From: Blasia pusilla
Taxonomy: Eukaryota > Marchantiophyta > Marchantiopsida > Blasiales
Reading direction: 5' to 3'
NCBI GenBank assembly: GCA_050084515.1
Contig: CM114271.1
Location: 13,888,001-13,952,000, forward strand
Length of the DNA: 64,000 nucleotides
Part shown: in pieces, positions 55,997 to 64,000 of the stretch
Layout: each line of letters begins with the position of its first letter
Position numbering within the stretch: position 1 is the stretch's first letter
Translations under genes and position numbers: made by a program
Notes under the pieces: generated by a model
What the model was told of the DNA's origin: nothing
The model's input: the letters and a program-made list of their open reading frames with translations, nothing else
The model's database searches: none

Positions 55997-57560
55997 TGTC
56001 ATATCTTTTAGGATAGATCAGCAAGATCTATTAGAGCGCCTTTGGAGATACAAGAGGACAGCCTCAGGAGGTCGAGGATGATCTGTTGAGGCCACGGGTT
56101 GTTGGTGTTTGCTATTTGTTGCAGGTTGGGGACGGTGCTCCCTGCTTCATGGCTCATGACAGTGCTCATGGGAGCATGAGCCATTCGTTTGATGTCATTT
56201 CTTGCTGATTTTTTGTACAAGAGAGTGGCGAACGGAAGCGCTACCCAAATTTTGGTAAATATTGCGTATGGGGGCGGGTTGCTATATTTTGGTGCTCTCG
56301 GGAGCACCATGTAGCTCTTTGATTTGTGTTTTCACTGGTTTTCAATTTTTGTTGGGAGAAATCAGTGCGGAAGCGCTGCCAAAATTTGTGTAGGAGAAGA
56401 GACATCCCCATTTGTTTTTGGTGGAAGATCAAATTGAGAAACTAATTTGACAAGGTAGTAGATTGAGAAGTCAGAAATGGTGCTCAAGTTCAGCATCAAA
56501 ACACGAAGTTGTGACAATTCTCGTGTCGTTGCCACAGCTGCCATTTCTTGTGAGTGAAATCTCAATGTTTCTTTGTAGTGACTCCTTTACTTGGGGTAGA
56601 AAGTAAACATCAATCATTTTTAGTGTACCTGACAAGTGAGGCTATCCCTTCGAGGTAGAGATGAAATGAAAAAGATATTTGAGGTGAGTTGATTTCAGAT
56701 TTTGGGAGGCATTAGCAAGCGTTCAAGCTTGGGGGGAGATTTGGGCGTATGACCCCTATTTAGAGGGGTCAATTGAGTAAAGGTTAAAAAAAAAAAATTT
56801 AATAGAAAAAAAGTAGTAAGGGAGAGACAAGATCCCAGCTTTTCAGCTCTGTTGCAACCCGGCCGAGAAGTCGTGCAACACTTTCCCGTATGCGAGGAAC
56901 CCTGCTTGCCGTCGTCGACGATTGAGTACCGTGTCGTGACGCCCATAGCCACAACGCGCCCCCAATGGCCGCACCGCACAGTCTTGATCGCAAAGCTGCA
57001 CCATCATTGGGAGCAGAGCGAGTGTTTTGTTGTTGAGAAGGGTATGCCACTGAGTGCCGCGTCCCATTACCGAGTGTCATGCTGGTTGTAGCCGTTCCGT
57101 GTCGCGAGTGCCGCACCGCCCCCCTAGACCCACACCGCACATCGAGGATATTTGAGGAGCATCAGTACCAGAGGAGTATGACTTGCTGATTAGACAAGTT
57201 GTCTTCACGACCGAGTTGGGGTCGAGATTTGCAGTTGCTGAGGAGCGACACAGACATTTATTCATGTTACCCATTCTGGTCTTTTTGCCCTGCACGTGTT
57301 AGGGAATTCCGCATATTGGGCAGTTATTTGGGGATATTGGATTTCGTGCAGATGCTAAGAGCATTGTTGAGGTATGCGTTTAGGAGAAGTAGACCTGTGT
57401 GGGATGTCCAAAGTTGACGGTATGTCTTGTTGATGGGATGATAGGACACTAATCTATTTTCCGCACCACGCCGCTTGTTGCTGCACATCATACGTCTCAG
57501 TGAGAGAGTGTAGATTGAGTGCCGCTTGTTTATTTTGAGTGATTGATTGATTACTACTGA
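55997..57560 (+). other. Terminal repeat and leader of E3
   Basis: The shortened repeat (55997-about 56110) joins the leader GTTGCAGGTTGGGGACGG. The leader carries the family's GCGGAAGCGCTGCC block, a GCACCGCACAGTCTTGATCG block in the same relative orientation as E2, a poly(A)/poly(T)-like stretch near 56788 and the GTCGAGATTTGCAGTTGCTG block. No coding region. Confidence 0.7.
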
Positions 57561-57589
57561 GATTGAGAGTGATTGTGTGAGAGGGGCAC

Positions 57590-58840
57590 AAGGGTCATCA
57601 TGGGGTCCTTCCGGGACTTTGAGAGGCGAGGTGATGGACCTGAGATTAGCTCTAGAGGTTTTACGCGGAGTGGAGCGAGGTTTTGAGGGTCTCCACGTGA
57701 CAGATCACCTCGATCTCCTTCTGTGTCATCTTTAGACAAGGGGGAGAGTGTAGAGGAGTTTTTTGGTGCATCATCGCACATAGTGAGTGGTCCTGTCGCC
57801 TGGGAGTAAGAGATGGACGACCGGGGTAGAGGATTGTGTAGATTTCTGGGTGCTATAGGCACTATAGAGCTACACGACTTCATTGCGGAGTTTAGGAGTT
57901 GGTGTGACTCACAATGGGCTAGGAACTCTAGAGAGTTCAACTTGTTTATAGCATGGAACGGAATGTTCCAGCATTTAGAGGGAGCGCCCATGGACAATTA
58001 CCATGAGTTCTCCCATAGATATGCCCAAGAGATTGAGGCATGGAGAATCTACTATGACCCACACTATGTGTCATGGACGGAGCCGTTCCTTGATGAGGAG
58101 GAGGAGTCAAGAGAGGCTACTTCCTCTTCCACCAGTGATGTTTTAGGAGGGGTAATTTGAATTGGAGCAGTTTCATCGTCGAGTCAAGTGCGTCCCAGGT
58201 TTTAACCCCATAGTTGAATTCTTTGTTGAGTTGAGGACGAGCTACCAAGGGGTACGAACTGAGAATTTACAGAGCATCCACGACTTTCAGAGGCGCCCGT
58301 GTGAGAGTTTGCGTGAGGCCTACACCTGCTTGCGCCGATTGATTAATGTCACTCAGGGGGTGACAGAGTCCCAGGCTATCCAGTCATGGTACGCGATGTT
58401 GGACCAAACCCTACGGACACGGATGCGGGAGGGGGTGCTTCTAATGAACACCTTACCCACATTGAGAGATGTTTTTAGGACCGCCAAGAACATTGAGCGC
58501 AACAGGGCAGAGGAGAGCATAGCCACCATGAGTTCTAGGCATCACGATTACTTGCACCACCAGTGCAACATTATGGATTCCGAGATAGGTCTATGGTACC
58601 ACAAGCTCATGGAGGATACCGGGAGGCCGTACCATAGAGACCTGTGCCTTCATATGCGACTCAGCAATAGCAACCTCCTGCAATTATTTGTTGGGCATAT
58701 GGTGGAGCCCATCACCAGCGTGATTGCACCCATTAGGATCATGGACGCATGCCTCAGCATGGAGGAGGAGATGGTGCTGCACTTGGAGGTTATCACTGTG
58801 ACTATTGTCAAAGGTACGGTCACAAATGCAGCCAGGATGG
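57590..58840 (+). pseudogene. Gag, E3
   Basis: M-D-D-R-G-R-G-L-C-R-F, W-C-D-S-Q-W-A-R-N-S-R-E-F-N-L-F, L-E-G-A-P-M-D-N-Y-H-E-F and R-R-P-C-E-S-L-R-E-A-Y-T-C-L-R-R-L. There is a frameshift near 58160. The zinc-knuckle region near 58660-58830 is out of frame, and a deletion joins it directly to the linker block L-F-S-T-S-D-V-M-T-L-G at 58857. Confidence 0.82.
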
Positions 58841-59899
58841 TGCATTATACACCGCTATTTTCTACTTCCGATGTTATGACGTTGGGAGGTACGCCCGCCG
58901 AGGTTTTTTTGCTAGCCGCTATGCTATCTGGGCATGATGATGGTGTTCCTCCCTCACATTCAGAGGTGATTGCAGAGGAGGTGATGGACCTGCCCCTGGA
59001 GCCGATGCTTGGGCCGTTCACCTCATATCCATGGCAAGTTGTGGCAGCTAGGATGGCAAAGATGCCCGCTAGACCCGCGATAGAGCGTGCCATGGCTTCT
59101 CCTAGTGTTGTGTTGCTGGATAATCGGGGAGAGGTGTTCTAGTTGGTGAGTCCACGAGGTAGAGGTTTTAGTCCGTAGTGTGTCCTGTTGGATTCGGGAG
59201 CGCAACCCCTGATGTTGGGGAAAGCGGCATTCAGAGGATTGGGCTTGACGACAGCGATGTGGAGCATTGTCCATTCAGGATACATACATCCTTGGGTGGA
59301 GCGAGTACCATAGAGTTTATCACCCGATAAGAGCTTGTGGTGAGGATTCGTCCAAGACATCCTACAGATGAGTCGTGGTGCGAGCCAAGGCCATCGTGAC
59401 TGATGTAGAGTCCTATGATGTCTTGGTTGGTGGAGCAATGTTGTACCTCATCGGGTTTTCCCTGGATTACTGGGTGGAGTCAGTGTTCTACACACCAGGA
59501 TGGCAATCCGATGATGGACAACTTTGTTCATTACCCGTTCGATTCACACGTGGAGTTATTGAGCAACGGCCAGGAGAGATAACGACTTTAGCAGCATTTA
59601 GCAGTACCATCAAGTGGCCATCTCATTTGATTGAGAGGCATGTCCATTTAGAGGACACCCCGGCGCCTGACACCTCTAGTAAGAGGAGTGCTCTGGTAGC
59701 CGCATCATTCCATGGAGGAGAGGTGCCGTTGTGGGGCTCGAGTGAGGAGCTCCAACGTTTATCTGATGAGCATGTGCACACAGCGTGGAGTGAGGCATTT
59801 GCACTAGAGCATGACGGGTCAAAGGAACCGGAGGTAGCCAGGAGTGCTACCATGACCCCTTTGGACACCACACCGTTTTTGTGGCCCATCCCAGAGTAG
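58841..59899 (+). pseudogene. Linker, protease and pre-methyltransferase segment, E3
   Basis: The linker E-V-M-D-L-P-L-E-P-M ends in a TAG at 59140. The protease loop L-D-S-G-A-Q-P-L-M-L is present at about 59186-59220, but frameshifts near 59255 and 59370 break the domain. 59375-59899 carries S-Y-D-V-L-V-G-G-A-M-L-Y and the linker E-Q-R-P-G-E-I-T-T-L and M-T-P-L-D-T-T-P. Confidence 0.82.
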
Positions 59900-59904
59900 G
59901 GTAT

Positions 59905-60960
59905 TTGCGTGTTGGATCTCTTTGGAGAGATCACCACTGGCTTAGCTGTTGTTTTGCAGGTGGAGTGCACGTGCAATAGAACCTGAACGTTGAAATTGAT
60001 GATGTTGCGAGGCGCGCTTCACTTCACCATATGGCGCAGTTACGCCTCCAATTACCCAACTTGTTGTCGGGGTCTGCCATCCAAGATTCCAGGGGTACTA
60101 GGGTTTCCTACCAACGGACATTTCATTGTTGGGGGTGCAGGACTTGGAACGGGTATAGACCATAGACTTGGTCATTGCTGGTTGGCCGTGTCAGGGCCAA
60201 TCGAATGTTGGACGAGGTAGCGGATTAGCTGGCACTCGATCTAGGTTATTTTGGGAGATGAAGCAGAGCTTGCAATCCCTACAAGAGCATCAATCCCGTT
60301 CTCTAGCGTACATTCTTGAGAATGGGCCGATTTTGGGCGATTCCAGGTCGTGCATGGTGACAAGTGCATATCAGGTACGTGCATGGATTGGCCTGGCAGT
60401 ATTTTTGGATGCGTCGAGTGTAGGTTCACGAGCATCTTTGGTGGACCAACTCGGTGCCACATGCGGTGTTGCGGAGGGCGTATGCAAGAGTGGAGCGCCT
60501 CTCCCATTTTTTGGTGGATTCTATTATGGATCTAGGTCCTCGATCACAGGCAGTACGGCATAATGATTGACCTCCGTTGATTGTGATCAATAGGATTGGC
60601 ATGCCACGAGCAGTCTTTCCCACATTGGTGAGTTTTCCCAATTCTTATGCAATCAAGAAGGTCAGGCTTGGCTTGGTTTGGGATGACCAAGTACAGCGGT
60701 TGGTGGAGCCCAACGCCGATAAGCAAGAGCGAGCGATGGGATTACCCACGTGAGTGACGATAGTACCGTCACTATCAGAGGCATCACGACGATTGGTCCT
60801 CGGTCACGCGATGGACTTGAACTGCTTGACATGGATTTTCAGGTAAGAAGTCGCTAAGTAGCATCATTTGAAGTTGCGACAAATTACAGCTGTTGCGTTG
60901 GTGAGCCCCATGCCTACCGAGATAGTTGAAGCAGTGGCTGGGGGCGAGACCTGAGAAGAT
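59905..60960 (+). pseudogene. Methyltransferase relic, E3
   Basis: Pieces in different frames: V-L-D-L-F-G-E-I-T-T-G (motif I with G to E), V-I-A-G-W-P-C-Q-G-Q-S-N-V-G-R-G (motif IV, catalytic Cys kept), Y-I-L-E-N-G-P-I-L-G-D (motif VI, V to G), W-W-T-N-S-V-P-H-A-V-L (after motif VIII, whose A-H-R-P-R is deleted) and Q-R-L-V-E-P-N-A-D-K-Q-E-R-A-M-G (motif IX). Nonfunctional. Confidence 0.85.
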
Positions 60961-61194
60961 CGACATACTAGGGATGATTGGGAGAGACACCCTTGGACTT
61001 CTTGGGACGTTTTGCAGGTACGCCAGGAGATGATAGCCACAACATCAAGCATGGTTCCGGGTACTACACGTAGAGGAGATCAGAGTCCGCAGTTGGTTGC
61101 ATGGGAGCAATTGAGTTTTGTTGTCCGAGACGGGTTTCACCATGGCAACCACCGATATCCGCGTCGGAGAGTCCTACCGTAGTCACGATGGAGA

Positions 61195-62140
61195 CTTGGG
61201 AGCCAAGTATGGGTCCTAAGTTGACAGGAGGAGAGTGGCGCCGGATACATCAGTTCCTTAGGAGTTATAGGAGTTGTTTTGCATTTAGTATGCATGATTT
61301 GGGTACGTTGAAGGGTCCATGCATCCGCATTGATTTGTCGAGTGACACGTCGATCTTTCGACGATCCTACTTGTACAGTGATATGGAGAGGACTCTAATT
61401 CAGAGTAGCAGCCAGGACTTGGTTGGAGCAGGACTAGTGGAGATGTCACATGGAGAGTATGCATCTGTTATTGTCATGCCCGCCAAGAAGGATGTGCATG
61501 GCAACTGGACGGATAGGCGGATGTATGGAGATTACCGACCAATCAATCGGCAGACAAAGTCCAATAGGTATGCCATGCCTACCCCTGAGGAGATAGTATT
61601 TTTGATGCTATTGGGCGTGCAAAGGTCTTCAGTTTGTTAGATCTTCGAGCCGGATACCATCAACTACCTATCAGATTGGAGGACAGGCAGAAGATGTCAT
61701 TTTGGGGCATCGATCCTCACGAGAAGGATTGCTTGTACCAGTGGCGGTTCTTACCACTTGGGTTAAAGAACGCCCCCGCTGAGTTTCAAAGGGTCATGGA
61801 TAGGATCTTGGCAGGTCTGGATTTTGCTAGATGTTATATTGATGATATTGTCTTTAGCGCCACGGTTGAGGAGCATGAGCAACATCTAGAGGAGGTGTTT
61901 CAACGATTGCAGTTACATAGGTTGAAGCTACATCTAGGCAAGTGCAAGTTCTTCTACAACCAGATTGAGTATCAGGGTCATACCATGCATCCATGTGACT
62001 TTGGTGTGCAACAGACAAAGGTAGAGGCTATTTCATGCATTCCATTCCCTACAAATGTGAGTCAGGTTCGTGTATTCATGGGATTGGCTAACTTCTATCG
62101 ACGGTACGTCAAGGGTTCAGTAAGATTGCAAAGCCACTGA
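61195..62140 (+). pseudogene. Reverse transcriptase, E3
   Basis: F-L-R-S-Y-R-S-C-F-A-F-S, L-G-T-L-K-G-P-C-I-R-I, R-M-Y-G-D-Y-R-P-I-N, a frameshift near 61610, then L-D-L-R-A-G-Y-H-Q-L, L-P-L-G-L-K-N-A-P-A-E-F-Q and C-Y-I-D-D-I-V-F-S. The active site is intact. The thumb ends at F-M-G-L-A-N-F-Y-R-R-Y-V-K-G before another frameshift. Confidence 0.9.
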
Positions 62141-62259
62141 CCTTGCTGACCAAGGTGGATCATGAGTGACACTAGGGGGATGAGCAGGAGAGAGCATTTC
62201 ATCTGCTCAAGGAGAGATTGACGTGCGCGCCCATATTGAGGAGACCGAGCAAGGAGCGT

Positions 62260-62640
62260 CCTTTCTAGTTGCATACCGATTGGAGCACGTTGGGGCTTGG
62301 AGCTGTGCTCACCCAACATGACAATGATGGTAGAGAGTTCATGGTGATTTACGCTAGTCACTCGAACAACACTATAGAGGTGAAGTATATCTTGTATGAG
62401 GGTGAGTGCTTGGGTGCAATGTGGGATGTTGCACATTTCAGGTATTATTTATTTGGCAATCCCTTTACCGTCATTACAAATCATCAACCACTTAAGTGGT
62501 TGATGGAGTCCAACAAGCTTACAAGAAAGCTTGCAAGATGTGCTCTGTTGTTGCAGGAGTATGATTTCCAGGTGGTGCATAGACTTGGGACGCTCAACCA
62601 AGATGCAAATGGGTTAAGCTGTACCCCATGCCCGAGTGAG
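62260..62640 (+). pseudogene. RNase H domain, E3
   Basis: H-T-D-W-S-T-L-G-L-G-A-V-L and Y-E-G-E-C-L-G carry the first two acidic residues. The third site reads V-I-T-N-H-Q-P-L, with D changed to N, which should impair catalysis. The frame continues open into the linker and stops at 62911. Confidence 0.88.
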
Positions 62641-62929
62641 CGAGATGCGACTGGAGCTCGTTGGCATAGTGAGAGTGATGAGGAGTTGCTGCCCAGATGC
62701 CACGCGTCAGCCTATTTGGGCTTGTTGGCTATAGAGAGCCAGATTTTTGAGACTTCGATGGCGAGGTGTGATGGAGAGTCCTTAGATCCACAGGCCGGTG
62801 AGGATCCGACAGGTAGCCGAGAAGTTCACGACGATGGAGTGGTCTTGGAGTACTTGCGTACTGGTAGTGTCATGAGCACAATGGGTGCTAGAGAGCGGGA
62901 TCCGATCCTATAGCGAGCCAGACAATTTC

Positions 62930-64000
62930 GGTGGGAGGAGACACATGTGTTGCAAGTCTGGGAGGATGGTAGAGTACGTGTAGTGCCTCATCCTTCACAA
63001 AGAGCATTTTTGGTGCGTGATGCCCACAAGGAGTTGGATCATTTTGGAGTGAAGCGGACATACAACTTGCTCCACAAACAGTATTGGTGGCGAGGCATGC
63101 AGAGTGATGTTCAACAGTTTGTTGCCATGGGCATGGTTTTTGATCGGGTCCGGACCTCGTTCAATGCTCCGACTCCAAAGTTGCATCCACTTCTCATCAT
63201 GGATTTAGGTTATAGATGGAGTTTGGATTTTTCATGACCTTTACCTTTGACGGAGCACCATAGTCTTTATGTGTTGGTGATGGTCGAGCACTTCTCAACG
63301 TGGATAGAGTTGGTTGCATTTCTTGACAAAGCGAGTGAGGGAGTAGTGTATGCCTTCGTAGATCGAGTGCTAAGTCATTACGGCACGCCAACCGAGGTGT
63401 TGACAGACCAGGGTACGGAGTTTCATGGGGATTTTTAGGCCTTGTGTGATTAGGCGTTGATCGACCACCGCACCACTTCGCGAGATCATCCTAAGGCAGA
63501 TGGACTAGCGGAGAAGGTTGTGCAGACGATGAAGAGAGGATTACGCAAGTATGGCTTGCAGAGAGGTCACCTAGGAGATTGGGACCTCCAATTGTCGTGG
63601 TTGGCGATGGGATACACATTCAACATGCAGGCATCCTTAGTGTCTTTCTCACCGTATTTGCTACTTTATGGACGAGAGTCGGATTTACCTGCAGCCATTC
63701 GTCGAGATGTTGGTGAGGTATTGAACCTTGATGACCCTGATGTATGGATGCGAGCATCTTCTCATAGGGTTGACTTGTTTCGAAGAGTGATGCCCATGGC
63801 GTTTGAGAACTTGGCGATTGCATTGCATCGGGATACGCTGAGGTATGCGACTATTCGAGGAGGTGGTTATCGACCTACTATCCGAAGGTTTCATCAAGGA
63901 GACTATATCTACTTGCAGCAGACGGCATCCATGACTTTGGATGTTACTCTAGGGCACACCATCTTGAGAGTGTGTGAGATTCTGCCATCTGGTGTTCTCT
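62930..64000 (+). pseudogene. Integrase, E3 (truncated by the window end)
   Basis: D-A-H-K-E-L-D-H-F-G-V-K-R-T-Y (zinc histidines), but the cysteine pair is lost (A-M-G-M-V-F-D-R). S-L-D-F-S then a TGA, L-T-D-Q-G-T-E-F, two TAG stops, K-A-D-G-L-A-E-K-V-V-Q, G-G-G-Y-R-P-T-I-R-R-F. The C-terminal domain and any PHD finger lie beyond 64000. Confidence 0.88.

Larger units (their letters stand above)
52132..56000 (+). mobile_element. Decayed methyltransferase/PHD gypsy copy E-X (3' half)
   Basis: Starts inside the methyltransferase and runs through RT, RNase H, integrase and PHD finger in the family order, with many stops. It is interrupted by a 527-bp inverted-repeat element in RNase H. It ends near 55996 with the family 3' sequence CTGGAGTTAGAGGGACC, directly followed by a TGTCATATCTTTTAGG terminal repeat (start of E3, or the 3' repeat of E-X). 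It is the oldest large copy judging by decay. Confidence 0.82.
55997..64000 (+). mobile_element. Methyltransferase/PHD gypsy copy E3 (runs off the window)
   Basis: Begins TGTCATATCTTTTAGGATAG, followed by a terminal repeat shortened by about 0.4 kb relative to E2, then GCAGGTTGGGGACGG of the leader, gag, protease, methyltransferase, RT, RNase H and integrase, still open at the window end. Numerous frameshifts and stops. RT retains Y-I-D-D. It abuts E-X without spacer. Confidence 0.88.

Noticed and set aside
1-64000. tRNA, rRNA or other structural RNA genes
   Set aside because: None recognised by eye; a dedicated covariance search would be decisive.

Overview
The window is nuclear DNA of a green plant (a streptophyte). 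One intron-containing host gene sits in nested transposable elements of types usual in plant genomes: Ty3/gypsy elements, a chromodomain chromovirus, PIF/Harbinger, a Mutator-like relic, a CACTA end and solo LTRs. The host gene has the FHA-plus-PINc architecture of plant PARALLEL SPINDLE 1. The species cannot be named from this sequence; a seed-free land plant or a charophyte alga is my guess.

Layout. 1-3786: intergenic DNA with a solo chromovirus LTR. 3787-about 7600: a minus-strand, internally deleted copy (E-A) of an unusual gypsy family. 8140-8625: a Mutator-like transposase relic. 8.8-10.9 kb: nothing recognised apart from two hairpins. 10.97-15.72 kb: CpG-rich promoter region and the seven-exon PS1-like gene. 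17.5-30.1 kb: a Harbinger element whose transposase is split by a 10.9-kb minus-strand gypsy element (E1), which itself carries a solo LTR. 31.5-37.2 kb: old relics and a CACTA end. 37.2-52.1 kb: a chromovirus split by a plus-strand gypsy element (E2), whose methyltransferase region is split by another LTR. 52.1-56.0 kb: a decayed gypsy copy (E-X). 56.0-64.0 kb: a fifth copy (E3), running off the window.

The main discovery is the gypsy family itself (E-A, E1, E2, E-X, E3 and a fragment at 33 kb). Its polyprotein order is gag with two zinc knuckles, a DSGA aspartic protease, a complete C5-cytosine DNA methyltransferase of DNMT3/DRM-like type, reverse transcriptase, RNase H, integrase, and a C-terminal C4HC3 PHD finger where chromoviruses carry a chromodomain. 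The element therefore encodes a chromatin writer and a probable chromatin reader. Methyltransferase capture by retrotransposons has been reported for charophytes and dinoflagellates (de Mendoza and colleagues, 2018, recalled from memory); I do not recall a report of the combination with a PHD-finger integrase. Every copy here is broken by stops, frameshifts, deletions or insertions, but E1 and E2 together document all domains.

The family makes 4-bp target duplications (TCCA for E1, TACA for E2). Its two ends are not simple matching LTRs. The nesting gives relative insertion ages. Many premature stops are C-to-T changes (CAG to TAG, CGA to TGA), as expected for methylated DNA.
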